Part shown: piece after piece, positions 36,261 to 47,559 of the stretch
How positions within the stretch are numbered: position 1 is the stretch's first letter
Layout: the number at the start of each line of letters is the position of its first letter
From: Thelonectria olida
Taxonomy: Eukaryota; Ascomycota; Sordariomycetes; Hypocreales; Nectriaceae
DNA length: 64,000 nt
Assembly (NCBI GenBank): GCA_020736575.1
Contig: JAGPYM010000005.1
Location: 558,001 to 622,000 of the forward strand
Direction: 5' to 3'
The notes under the pieces: generated by a model
What the model was told of the DNA's origin: nothing
The model's database searches: none
The model's input: only the letters and a program-made list of their open reading frames with translations
Made by a program: the position numbers and the translations under genes

Positions 36261-37793
36261 TCATGGCTCGCGAAGTCCCTTTGCCCTCTGCTTTGTGAGC
36301 AACTCTGCATCTCCGTCCTCCTTGACCAGATAGATGTCCTCGTGTCGTACACCAAACTTGCCTTCCAAGTAGATGCCCGGTTCGTTGGTAAAGGTCATGC
36401 CCGGCTGGAGAAGGACGCCCTTGTTCCACTTGTTCAAATACGGCGACTCGTGAGCCTTGATGCCAATGCCGTGGCCCAGTCTGTGGGTGAAGCCGTAGCC
36501 GTACCCAGCATATTCGATGACGGTTCGCGCCGCAATGTCGACGCTCGCAGCCGTGTTGTTGGGCTTGAACGCTTGCGCAGCAGCAGTCTGCGCCTCGAAA
36601 ACGATCTGCCAGACCTTTTCCTTTTCCTCGCGCAGCGGATCGGGACCATGGTCATGGGCCCCCTCGGGCCGGTCGATGAGAAAGCTTCGGCAGATGTCTG
36701 ACGAATATCCTAAATAATGCGCCCCTACGTCGATAACCACCATGCTGTCGTACGTGAGCTTCTTGCCGCCCGTGACAAACCCGCCGTGCGGCAGAGCGCC
36801 GTGCTCCTCAAACAGCACAATGTCGAAGAACAGGCTGAAGCCAATGGCCAGCATGGAGTTGTCGAGAATGGCCGTCACTTGGTCCTCGGTCAGCCCGGGC
36901 ACCAGACACGGGCGCATGGCGCGCACGGCGGCGACGGTGCCCGTGTTGACGGCGCGGAGCAGCTCCACCTCGGCGGGACTCTTGCGCTGGCGGACGAGCT
37001 CGGCCTCCGGGGTGAGGCCGACCGTCTTGAAGCCGACGGAGGCGAGGCCGCGCACGATGTAGTCGCGCATCTCCTCGTCGGCCATGAGCGTGGGGGGTTT
37101 GCTGCGGCCCGCGAAGAGGCGCGAGTTGAGCAGCGTTTCGTACGGGTTCCAGTGCTCCTCCCAGATGACAATGTCGAGGTCTTCCTCGCGGGAGGGAATG
37201 CCGAGCATGCGCACGCGGCCTTCTTCGAAGTGAGGCGAGAGATAGGCTGTTTTGGCTGAGACGGTGCCGTTAGAGGCCGTCTCGGGCATGATGAGCATCA
37301 GGAAGGGACGCTCTTCTGGCTCCCAGGGCTCCCAATCGACCTGAGAGGTGTTCCCATAATATCTGACGCGTATTAGTCAATTTTGGTCCTTTTCTATTCA
37401 AGGCGAAATAGGGGGACTGCTTTACTGGAAAGTGTAGCCCGGCTCAAGAACAAAGGCATCGACGCCATTGACGGCCAAGGCTTGCGCGAGGCGATCGCGG
37501 CGGTGGATGAATTCCTGGGCGCCAATTGGCACGGCGTCGTCTAGAAACGAGAGGTCGGCTCTGAGGTTGTCGATTGAGCATTGCTGGACTTTGGCTACGT
37601 CGATAACGTGAGAATGCGCACAGCGGTGTTGGCCGAAGTACTGGTGACGCCGAGAGCCGCCAAACCACAGTGTCGCTGTTAGGAAGACTGCTGTTGCTGC
37701 GACTGCGGCATATCGCCATGGTGATTTGTTTGGCCGAGTAGCCGATCGAGGCTGCGTGTGCAGCAATTGGCCCTTTTTGGCGCTGTCGAACAT
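36261..37793 (-). CDS. Membrane-anchored M24B (Xaa-Pro peptidase-like) metalloprotease
   Basis: Pita-bread-fold dimetal peptidase of the aminopeptidase P/prolidase family. Two exons, 37793-37426 and 37362-36261, give 489 residues. A single hydrophobic segment at about 27-46 (RYAAVAATAVFLTATLWF) after a basic, short N-terminus predicts a type II anchor with the enzyme facing a lumen or the outside, unusual for fungal prolidases, which are mostly cytosolic. All five metal ligands are seen: Asp about 334 (VVIDVGAHY), Asp about 345 (SSDICRS), His about 420 (RLGHGIGI), Glu about 450 (TNEPGIYLE) and Glu about 464 (VRHEDIYLV). The N-terminal creatinase-like domain spans about 85-280. The substrate is likely small peptides with proline in second position (family knowledge). 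Confidence 0.9.
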
Positions 37794-38420
37794 GGTGTTG
37801 AGCTGGTGTGGTGTAGGTCTCTACCATGGATGGGTAAGGCATGGAAAACGAGAGGGAGAAACAACAGCGGCTTTCTTGAACAAGAAAAGGCATTCCTCCC
37901 GAGACAATCACACCCACCCTCGCAGCAACAACCTTGCGGAACAGTGGAGTCTCATTCTCTCGTTGGCCGCGAAGATCGTCATTGAGAGGGCCACTCACGC
38001 GGGGGACAGAAAAAGCTCCGTCGTCTCTCCGCACGACTTCTTGCCCATCGGCCGCATAATTTGTCCACCGCAGACGAGAAGAGTGGGCTCGAACTTGTTC
38101 GTCCGGGGAGAGATAGTGAAACCTCCCCCATCGCTCCATACAACCGCCCTTGTCCAGTGGAGAAGCACAAGTCTTGGTGTCGTGTTAGCCATGCAGATAT
38201 CGCTTGAACTTGCCCCGAATTCCCTGCCGTATCGTTGTATTCGAGCTTTGCCGATGGCTTATCCTTGGGGGAGGATAGGCAAACCTAGCCTCGGATCCTA
38301 GGAAGCAACTCTCCTCGTGTGGGTTCTCGTGCTACGACACAATAGCCAATGACTTGATACAAGTTCGTTGTTGTTCCCCTCTCGGTGCTTCCTGCAACTT
38401 CTCATGCAACTCTGCAGAAC
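37794..38420. other. Divergent intergenic region
   Basis: This is the shared upstream region of the M24B peptidase (-) and the MFS transporter (+), with overlapping short frames only. No further gene is seen. Confidence 0.5.
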
Positions 38421-40122
38421 ATGGCTGCAGCTACGGATACCAGCCTGGCGATTGAGCCCAAGGAAACGGCCCCAAATATCCCCTCGGATGTGGTCAAGCA
38501 AGATGAAACTGACGTGAAGGGAAAGACGATGAATGAGAAGAATGATGTCGAGGTCGAAACGGGTAGTGTTGACGACGCTGGCAAGAGTTACTACAGCAAA
38601 CTCTCCGTTTGGTTGATGATTCTGTTCTCAGGTCTGGCCATCGGCTCCGATGGATAGTAAGAACTTCCTTATTCATTCTTCTTCTCCCTGGCTTCCAGTT
38701 ACACCGCTTACCAGTCCAACAGCAATGCTGCCGTGATTGGAAACGTGGAATTGCTGCTGGCCATTCTGTACCCAGACGCCCTCACCAGCTCCATCTACAC
38801 CCGTCTGAGCAATGCCTTTCTCATCGGCATGATCATCGGCATGCTCTTCTTCGGCGTTGTCGTCGACCAGCTCGGCCGCAAGACGGGCGCCGTGTGCACC
38901 ACCGTCCTCCTGGTCGTCGGCATCGCCATGTCCACAGCCGCCCACGGTACCTCCGCCACGGGCATGTTCTGGATGCTCATCATCGCCCGCGGCGTAGCGG
39001 GCGTGGGCGCCGGCGGTGAATACCCCGTCTCCGGCGCCGGAGCCGTCGAGGCCACCGACGAAAGCCACGCGTACCGCAAGCACCGCGGCTTCATGTTCGC
39101 TATGCTCGCCGACCTTTCGGCGTCGCTGGGCTACGTATGGGGCGGCCTGGTCCCGCTGCTCCTGCTTCTCTGCGTGGGCCAGAAGCAGGACAAGTACAAG
39201 ATTGTCTGGCGCACGTCGTTCGCCCTCGGCGCGATCCCGCCGCTGGTCATCTTCTGGTTCAGACTGCGCATGGCCGTAGCCACGGCGTACCGCAAGTCGG
39301 CGATGCGCAAGCAGCGAACGCCGTACTGGCTGGCCCTGAAGCGCTACTACCGACCCTTGATCGGCGTGGCTTCGTGCTGGTTTCTGTACAACTGGATCTC
39401 GATTCCCTTTGGCATTTTCAGCTCGACCATCATGTCGCGCGCCAACGTCGATGACAGCTTGGTCAAGAACTTGGGCTGGGGCACGTTGATCAACTGCTTC
39501 TACATCCCCGGTCCCTTTGTCGGAGGATACTTGTCCGACAAGATCGGGCGGCGCAAGACGATGGCTCTTGGCTTTTCTCTGCAAGCTATTCTCGGCTTCG
39601 TCCTCGGAGGAGCCATGGGGCCGATCCAGGACATCTTTCCGCTCTTTGTTGTCCTGTACGGCATTTTCCTGACCCTGGGCGAAGTTGGCCCAGGAAGGCA
39701 AGTCTTTCTTCATGGTGAACAGATCTAGGGAGAAGCAAATATCTAACAAATGATACAGCACCGTTGTTTTGCTCGCATCCGAGTGTTTCCCAACCTCGAT
39801 CCGTGGCCAGATGCTTGGCTTCATCGCGGCGTGGTCCAAAGCAGGAGCCGCCATCGGCACGCAAGTCTTCACAGCGATTCTCAACTCGTACGACGAGGAG
39901 CACGCTGCCAAGGGAAACCAGACGGCGTTCCTCATCGGGTCGGCGTTTGCTGTGCTGGGGGCTCTGGTTGCCTGGTTCGTCATCCCTGACGTGTCGAGGA
40001 AGCTGGAAGATGACGATGCGGCGTGGAAGGTCTACCTGGCTGATCATGGCTGGAACGCGACCTGGGGAGATTCGGAGACGAAGGACCCTCAGGGTGTTAT
40101 CATGGATCGTTCGGGTAACTAG
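38421..40122 (+). CDS. MFS transporter, GIT1-like (glycerophosphodiester/phosphate family)
   Basis: Twelve-helix major facilitator of the plasma membrane. Similarity to yeast Git1, a glycerophosphoinositol/glycerophosphocholine proton symporter, is the best family guess. Three exons (38421-38656, 38699-39697, 39759-40122) give 532 residues. A hydrophilic acidic N-terminus of about 60 residues precedes TM1 (WLMILFSGLAIGSDG-YYTAYQSN). The MFS signature between TM2 and TM3 reads GVVVDQLGRKTG, and the equivalent in the second half reads GYLSDKIGRRKT. A long TM6-TM7 loop carries RKSAMRKQRTPYW. The second intron begins with GC (AG|GCAAGT) rather than GT; this is the only donor that keeps the frame into STVVLLASECFPTSIRG. 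The C-terminal tail is cytosolic and acidic. Confidence 0.9.
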
Positions 40123-40787
40123 TCAGTCACGAGGAGGGTTCGAGTCACTTGTGTGCGAAGTTGCGCGTAGGAGTTCCTGATAGGATAGGTGGCCAGTCTA
40201 TCTACGATATCCAAACTAGCCCGGGCATAATGAATGATAAGAGTGGAATATCAAGAATTCTAGTAATCTTTAATTCTCACCTAGAATATAATGGCTGGTT
40301 CCTCTTAACCTCACTCTTAATGGGCTGCCCGTTCTAACATGGCCAACTTGGGTACCTAGACTGTATGTTTGCGCACAGCCTATTTGTTCTCGTTCTCACC
40401 TCTCGTCTTCTCCTCTCATCAGCCTCTCTCATTGTCTTCTCTTCGGTTTAGTGCCTCTCATCAATCAACTTCAACGCCCCCCAAAGCCGCAAGGGGAAGC
40501 TCGGTCAAGCCTCGCATCAGGAGTGGCACAACTTGATACCTTCGCTATGCATTCAGGGGCCAAGGAAGAGGGGAAATGATTTGACTCATGCATAAACACA
40601 AGCTCGGTCAAAAGACCAGTCTTAGTTACACATGTTTACGCCGAGCTATTCTTTTAGAATCCATCTCCTGTCTTGCCAGCTCCTTGAACGCCAATACCCA
40701 TTATTCCCAATCGTAAGCTCATACTTGTCTTTCACCGATTCCCCTATCGCTCCGTTCTCTCTAGTAAAACAACGCGATCATCGTCTT
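40123..40787. other. Convergent intergenic region
   Basis: This holds the 3' regions of the MFS transporter (+) and the coiled-coil gene (-). AT-rich near 40230-40330 and pyrimidine-rich near 40390-40450. No gene is seen. Confidence 0.5.
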
Positions 40788-41989
40788 CTACGGGTGCGGG
40801 TTGTTTGCAAGCCCAGAGCTCGCAGCGCTTTCACCAACCTTGACTTCTTCCTCTGGGACACCAACGCCTACACTACCTGCCACGCTAGCCAGGCTCTGTG
40901 TTGTCATTCCTCGCTCGCGCACCTCTGGTCGAATCGGGATGCCCTCACGTGGTCCCGCAATGCTTGCACCACCAGTCGGAGCAACGCTCATGCTGGCCGT
41001 CGTACTGACACTCTCACTCCTGGGTCTGCTGACATCGCTGGCTCTGCGCTGCCTAACCTGCCTCTCCAGCTCTCGAATGCGTCGCTTCAGAGTTTCATTC
41101 TCCCTCTTTGCCGTTTCTAGTTCCTGCCTAAAAAAAGCCGTTTCCTCGTATCTCATGGTTGCCGGCATCAGGCCCGGGCTCAGCTGTTGTTCGCTAATGC
41201 TTCCACTTCCAGGGGTAGCTCCAACCGAACTCATCGGGACAGATGTTGGGGGGATCCTCTGGTGCTGGAAATAGGTCGAAGGATCCAGAGAATGCTGGGG
41301 ACCTGGAGAGTTTGTCTGGCTTCGACGCGAGGCAGAGCTGTTTTGCCTAGAAAGAGGGATGGCTTGCATCGGGCGTGGGGCGTGGATTCGTGCTTCGTAG
41401 GACGAGGAAAGCGGGGGTTGACCGTACCCCTGAGATGTCGTAGACGAGGTGCGGTTATGCTGACGAGCCGTAGGAATAGAAAAGCCGGACCCAGAGAGGA
41501 GGGTTTCGGATGCAGGTTCGTGAGTTGAGTTGGCGATCGAGGTTGACGAAGTGTTGGATACAACTGAGGCATTCTGGGCTGCTCGAAGCATGGACAATTC
41601 GCGGGTTAGACGGTTGACCTAAGAGTTCTGTTAGAGGATGGCTGATAGACGGGTAGAACAAAGGCAGAGCTACTCACCACCGCCTCTTGTTCCTTCTCGA
41701 GCTGGGAATGGAGCTCTGCGGCCGTCAAAGGCCGAGGGTGCCTCAACGGCCCAGGGCCAGGCCCAACTCCAGGCTCGGCGGTCACGTTGTGAAGGGGTTG
41801 AGAAGCCGTCAACTGCGGCGATGGTAGAGACGGACTCTGCGACTGGTTCACGGCAGTCTGATTACTGGGAAGAATGTTGAGGGATGGCGAAGCTGGCGTA
41901 GGGGGTACGGAAGCCATTTGGTTCGTCGACTGTCTGCGAGATGCAGCGAGGGGATGCGGCGATGGAGGAACCGAGTTTAGGTCTGGCAT
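40788..41989 (-). CDS. Coiled-coil protein, unknown role
   Basis: Function not recognised. Two exons, 41989-41678 and 41618-40788, give 380 residues. A Pro/Ser/Gln-rich disordered N-terminus of about 85 residues leads to a first coiled coil across the intron (AAELHSQLEKEQEAVVNRLT, then RELSMLRAAQ; about residues 88-120). A Ser/Thr/Gln-rich linker follows, then a second coiled coil at about 255-300 (FFRQELETAKRENETLKRRI, then RELERQVRQRRAS) with heptad leucines. It lacks the Asn-x-x-Ala-x-x-x-x-x-Arg of bZIP basic regions, so it should not be called a bZIP factor, although the second coil with basic flank is superficially similar. Proteins of this layout are widespread in filamentous ascomycetes (recollection, not a search). 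Confidence 0.82.
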
Positions 41990-43437
41990 GGTTGCAGACG
42001 GCGGTTTAAATGGATACTTCTTTGTAATAGAAAAATGCGGAATGGGTGAGTTGGTTTATGCAGGTCGAAGGGAAAGGGTGTTGCTTGGATCGGGTATGAA
42101 TTGTGCCCCCTTTGTCCTTGTCCAGTGACTGACGGAGGAACCTGGATCGAAATGCGCGTGCTGGGCGCGTTGTCGGGGCTCAGCGGATGTGCGGGGTTCA
42201 GTTGAGCACCTCCTACGTAGTAGTCCACCACTCCACTGGCCTCCACTGCAACGGAAGGAACGGGCTCGGGCACTAAGAACGAGCCGCGGGACTGTCTCCC
42301 ACCCCCTGTCATCACCTTGTCACACAGCGTGTCTGCAGGAGCATGGCATGAATGAGAGCCTCCTATCAATGTCGACTTGTGACCGTGATCCTCATCATGG
42401 TGCCAACTGTAGTCACAAGCGGCAAGTGAAAGGATAACAACCCATCTTCAGTCAACCAAGAAACACAAACGCCAAAGGCAGCACATCCCTTCCAGATTAC
42501 TCCTGCATGATGGGATCGTGTTGCATAAAGACCAACCAAGTTGGCTACGCGCATTGTTTATTTTGAGGCATAAAGGAACGAAATGAGCTTGCACTCGATG
42601 CTAGAAGCGAAATGAAGTTATGTTCTACAACATGCTTCTGGGGTTGAGTTCTTCTGGCAAGATTTTGGCAGCTATTATGGTGCTAGGCCATTGCCTAAGG
42701 AAGAGGACATGACACAGAAATGCATTCTCAGCCAGGTAGCCTAGTTACTGTATGTGTGTTGCTTACATAGATACCTACTGGAGTATTCTATGTCAATGTT
42801 TGGTCATGGCAGTCACGACAATTGATTAAGTACCCAGTTTGGCGATGAAAGAGGAAGTTTGGTCAGAAGTTGACAGGGACTCGAAGAAGTAAAGAAAATA
42901 AATAGCCTCATTTCTCAACACAAGTTCATCATGCCTGTCAACTTGTTTCGCAGTCATGATGTGTCAGCGAGCAGGAGCGACTTCATCCTCAGTGTTTCCC
43001 ACGCCAAAAAACCAAGTCTTCTTGATCCTAACACGTCGACATCCTGACCTTCAAAGACCCTCGCCCGTAGACATTTATGGCAATACTTCTGCTGCAGCAA
43101 AAATGCAGCGTACAACTTGTATCTTTTGATCCAATTTACGTCCAGTACTTGAAGATAGCGCCCCCAAGAACGGCGAGTGCTCCGACTCCGACGGTTGATC
43201 CAATGATGTAACCTCTCCTATGACGGCATCGACTCTCAACTGCAACGTCAACGCACCGTCATATTCAGGGTAGTCCGTTTATCTGTTAGAAACACTATTT
43301 AACGTCAATATTCGTTGAATATCTGTCAATTCTCGACATCAACATCATCCTCATATTTCATACTGGCTTTTGCTCAATAGGCACTAAAAACTACGAAAAT
43401 TCACCCACATCACCACTTCAACCACAACATCGACATC
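41990..43437. other. Intergenic region, 1.4 kb
   Basis: No full gene. On the minus strand 43242-43136 reads as a short glycine/alanine-rich hydrophobic stretch followed by FKYWT and a stop, preceded by a possible GCAG acceptor. It could be the last exon of a small membrane protein, but no upstream exon with an ATG was found. Confidence 0.35.
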
Positions 43438-43703
43438 ATGCCTGAGGGTAGAGAATCTCCATCTCCATCGCGCCAGTCCGGCAAGCAGATCCACGATCCT
43501 CCCGCTTCAGGTCACGGTATCAACAAGACTGATACCTCCAATCCCGAGGCTCAACTTGAAGTACGTCCTTCCTAGTCGGCCTCCCAGCTCTCCCGCATGT
43601 CTAACATAATGGGATCTAGCACCTCGAGTCAAACCCGAACCCGCACATCATGGACCATGCACGAGAGAAGATGTTTGCCAAGACCGAGCGAGAAAACAAG
43701 TAA
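43438..43703 (+). CDS. Small hydrophilic protein, 68 residues
   Basis: Function unknown. Two exons, 43438-43560 and 43620-43703, with a 59-nt GTACGT...TAG intron, encode 68 residues starting MPEGRESPSPSRQ and ending EKMFAKTERENK. It is highly charged and polar with no hydrophobic core: Ser/Pro-rich start, SGHGINKTDTSNPEAQLE-H in the middle, LESNPNPHI, then a basic helix. It is likely intrinsically disordered. The gene has a proper leader (AC-rich with CATC repeats directly before the ATG), a consensus intron and coding on both sides, which together make chance unlikely. Small proteins with a similar Gly-Asn-Asp-Thr centre and L-E-x-N-P motif occur in other filamentous ascomycetes, to my recollection; no role is known to me. 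Confidence 0.75.
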
Positions 43704-43964
43704 TTACTGGGGGATTGGGACTAGGTCAGGGAACATGGTGTAGATGTCACACAATAGCATGAGATGATAATTGTACTGAATGAACACGATACGCTAGGAT
43801 TTGGAGAATCAACCTATTGTCCTAACTAATCCGCAACCGTAAAAGTGCTTAACGCGTGAATTTCGTGACGAGTCATAACGTAACCTACAACAGCCCCATC
43901 AATTTCAAGGCATTAACTTCCCGTTTCAACACCCACGCCTCATTGCCAGTCTCTCAAATCAACT

Positions 43965-44866
43965 TTAAACAGCCTTCTCTTCAGTGGGCTTGACAGCCGG
44001 GGTAGCCTCAACAGGCTCAGTAGTAGCGGGTGCACTGGGAGGAGGAGCTGTAGTCGAATCGCTTCCGGCGGCCTTCTCGCCCTCGGTGTGCTCTTTCTCC
44101 TTGCCGAAAACCTTCTCCAGGCCAGCAGCCTTGTACGCGCTACCGCCGGCAGCCTCCTTCTTCAGGTCCGCCAACCGGCGAGCCTCGGCGTGCACCTCCT
44201 GCACCTGTCGGCTGCCCTCGCTGTAGAACTGCACGAGCTTCTTGCCCGTGGGGAGGCTAGCAGCTTTCTCAAAGTACGAGTTCAGGCCGAGCCAAAGGCT
44301 GTTGGCACGCGTGGAAATGCCGTAGCTCTGGTCGGTGGCTCGGGCGCGGTCGGTGGCATGGTACTTCTGGTCGAGGTTGTTGAGTGTAGTGACGAAGCGG
44401 TTGGAAACCTTGTGCGTAGTGTCGAGCTCGATGGCGCGCTGGATGGCGGCGTCGCCAATGACGTAGCCATGGGCGAGGTATTCTGCGAGGATGCGAGCGC
44501 GAGGCTTCTCCTCTTGCGTGATTTCGTCGGAATCGCGGTCAGCGTTCTTCTGGTAGTGGGCAGAGTCGTCCTCAGTATCAGCACCGGTGCTGGTGACGGA
44601 GAGCTGGTTGGAACCAAGCTGGGTGTTATGAAGTAGGAGAGCCGTCTTCTTGGCCGTCTCCTTCTCGAAGATGACTTCGGCCGACTTGGTCTCGCCTTCG
44701 GTAGTGACCTGGAGGTCGGAGATCTTGCCACTGTGTGATGATTAGCAACGGACGAGACGGATGGAAATTTGGATAAAACATACCAGAAGCTGAAGAAATC
44801 CCGGATCTCGCTGTCGCTGGTCGCAGGCGCGATGTTCTTGACGGTGACAGAGGTGTTGGAAGCCAT
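43965..44866 (-). CDS. vip1: VIP1-like RRM protein
   Basis: Fungal RNA-recognition-motif protein of the Vip1 family (named for fission yeast vip1). It has been annotated as actin-cytoskeleton related, but the biochemical role is unclear. Two exons, 44866-44784 and 44730-43965, give 282 residues. The RRM starts at residue 7 (TVKNIAPATSDSEIRDFFSF, then C-GKISDLQV across the intron) with RNP2-like VKNIAP and a weak RNP1 region (AEVIFEKETAKKTALLL). A helical middle includes ILAEYLAHGYVIGDAAIQ and a long charged helix. The C-terminal 70 residues are Pro/Ala/Glu/Thr-rich. The leader (minus-strand positions 44867-45010) is pyrimidine/purine skewed as in highly expressed fungal genes. Confidence 0.88.
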
Positions 44867-46842
44867 GATGTCTGTGTGGAGGGGTCGAATGATGTGATTG
44901 TGGTAGGAAGTAGCTTGGTAGAGGTAGAGAGAGAATGAGATATGGAGGAGTTTGGAGATGAATTTACAAGACGAGCAAAAGGTGGAACAAAGAACAGGGG
45001 GCGCGACTTGTTTTATAGGAACCTTGGTTGATTGCGTCGTCGTCAGGCTTGACCACGCACTTGGCCCCCTCAACAGACCTGGAGGGAGCTAGTGCGGGGC
45101 ATTGGGCGACGTCATCGACAGCGGGTGGCGTGATTGGCTGTGCAACCTGTGGCTGTGCTGCAGAATGCTAATGCATTGCTTGTGCATTGCTTGTGCAGAG
45201 TGCAGATAAGACGGTACACGCCACTCACCGCGTGTTCACCGGTTGTCGTAAAGTACCGCACAAACACCGTCTCGAGAACGCTCTGAGACACACGAGGACT
45301 CGAGACAAGTGCCTAGAATTTAGTGTGGATGCATCATTGCTGGATTGGGCGAAGGTCTTCAGGAACGCCTACGTAAATGTGTGGCGAAGGCAGACGTTGC
45401 TATAGAAAATTGGCATGTGAAGACGATATCGCCATTATCATGTCTTATCGAACTGGTTTTTGCGATGCTTGGATGCTTTCTTCCGAGACTTCCACATGCC
45501 GTAAAGATGCTGCCTGCGCTTGTCAATGTCACACGCCGTTGACACACGACGACGTTCCAGAGAATCGTCTGGCGCAACGACCGCGTAAGCCATCACTCGA
45601 TCGCTAGTTGTGTGGCTTCTGGCTTTGCGTTCCTTTGCTCGGATGTTCCTGCGTTGATATGCAAGGTCTCTGGGTGGATAGATTAGCCTGCTTTCGTCGA
45701 GGAAGGGATTTCAACGTCACTTGGGCGACAAGGCCAATTGTGCGGACAGAGTGACAATTGGGGTGAAGAAGATGGGAGCTGATGCCTTTCCATTCTAGGT
45801 AACCGGAACAACTCATCGTTTCTCGTCCTTTCGTGCCCGTCCGTCTCGGGCACAATTCCAGAGAATCGGAACGTCGAAGCCATCTCCCAGCCCCCTCGTC
45901 ATGGTGGCTTGCACTAAGCAGTCTGACAAGAAAGACCCATCACCACAACGCTGCCGAAGACCGCAAAGGGCCCACACGATCCATGCCCATGTCAACATGG
46001 ATCTTTTCAGTCTTCACCGATCATGTGCCGGCTCATCGCTCGCGCCCCTGCTCACGCGATTGTTTCCTCATCAGGCCAGGCTCCGGGCTAAAACATGGCC
46101 CATTCCGTGCCCACGTCCCTGAAAAGGCCAAAGGTCGAGCGGTTGGGGCCATAGAGGCAAAAAAGGTCAGCCTGACAAGCGACAGGCGAGGAAGAAAATG
46201 CCGTTGCATCGTGGGATCACCAGGGTTGCCGTCCAATCCCAGCCTCATCTGACGGGCTTAATGCAAGCTACCAAGTCCCAACAAGCATGAGGCCATAACC
46301 ACTTTGCCCCCAACGCTAAATGAAACCCATCATTTCCTTGCATTGAAGACCTTATTGCGGTCTGAACCATCCATCACGGTTCGCCATGCGGTCAAAGCCT
46401 CTGGCCCTCGGGCCTCCCCGCACGGCATCGATCCACAGCCTGGCAACCTATTAATACCTGGAGAGCACACCATGGGCCCCCTTGTCTTTGCATTGCATTT
46501 CTCGTAGCCCTCCTCCGCGAGGTGACGGTAGTTGCTGAGATCTTCTTCACCGTCTCCCGAAATTCTAATATTGTTCCTGTCCTTGTGCCAACCCTCCCCC
46601 TCCGTGCCTCCCTCCTTGAATGCTTGATAAAGTCGGCCGGACCGATTGAGCTGCAAGGTAAGAACAATTGTCCTGTACTGCCTCGCCTTCTGGCTCTCTG
46701 CGTGGGTCACGTTGCCCTAATACGAGAAGCGACGAAATGGCGGGCTGGCACCGACTTCAATGACTTGAACCCATTCTGACTCCTGTTCCCAGAACATGCT
46801 CGCCAGTTGTCTACATCCTACCAGCTCTATTAACCAAACAGG
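44867..46842. other. Intergenic region, 2 kb
   Basis: Upstream of VIP1. A small direct repeat of GCATTGCTTGT occurs at about 45172-45195. No convincing gene; several frames of 70-140 codons have no domain. Confidence 0.4.
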
Positions 46843-47037
46843 ATGATAATATTACTGGGACAGGTCCGCGAGTTGCGGCACCTTCGCGAAGAGACCATTC
46901 TCAACATCGTCTGGATCGGTCTCCTCAGCGTCCAAGCCTTGATGATCATTGGCCTCGCCATAATGGGCGCCATTCGGAGGATGAAAGCAAAGCGCATGTT
47001 CAAGGACATGCAATACATGAAGCCTCAACTATTATAA
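46843..47037 (+). CDS. Possible small single-pass membrane protein
   Basis: A 64-codon frame, from an ATG preceded by CAGG, encodes an amphipathic start (MIILLGQVRELRHLREE), one clear membrane helix (about residues 19-43, IVWIGLLSVQALMIIGLAIM) and a basic tail (RRMKAKRMFKDMQYMK). The helix with positive-inside tail is protein-like. The preceding AACAG could instead be a splice acceptor, making this the last exon of a larger gene whose 5' part was not found. Confidence 0.35.
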   Translation: MIILLGQVRELRHLREETILNIVWIGLLSVQALMIIGLAIMGAIRRMKAKRMFKDMQYMKPQLL

Positions 47038-47559
47038 CCGACATATAAGCATTACTCTGGTGGTGCTGAGAAAAACTTACTCACCGCCACCGTGCTGTCT
47101 CCGCAACGGCTTTCGCTTTGGGAGCCTCACTCCGCATAACATGATACAACAATTCCGAGAAAAGGAAAAGGAACACAGAACCGAACGAGGATGGATGCCC
47201 TGCTGAAGCAGGCTGCTCTCCGGTCAGTGGGAAGAACTGCAGGGGGATTGTGCCGTTAACAGCCTGCGTGCTGGCGGCCAGTTGTCGAGCACTTGGTGCT
47301 AACAGTAGCAAACATTAATGATTTTACGAACACTCTTCTTCTTATATTTTGTTCGAGCCAACAAAAGTGAAGTTACATGCCCGCTAACCGTTGCCTGACC
47401 CTTTGCTTTCTACAACTCTAACCCAGCCTTCTCGAAACCTCGCATCACAACATCACCTCAACAACTTTCATCTATCGACAGCATCAACATACTCGGCACT
47501 TCACAGCACGGTTTTGATATTCTTATTAGGGATTTATCGTCATATCAGCAGCCGTAACG

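Noticed and set aside
38673..39983. 436-codon minus-strand frame over the MFS transporter
   Set aside because: Antisense shadow rich in His, Asp and Ala; the plus strand has clear transporter helices and splice sites.
40788..41989. bZIP transcription factor call for the coiled-coil protein
   Set aside because: The basic region lacks the Asn-x7-Arg pattern; only generic coiled coils are visible.
9781..44866. Secondary-metabolite cluster
   Set aside because: No polyketide synthase, peptide synthetase, terpene cyclase or P450 is present; enzymes are of primary metabolism.
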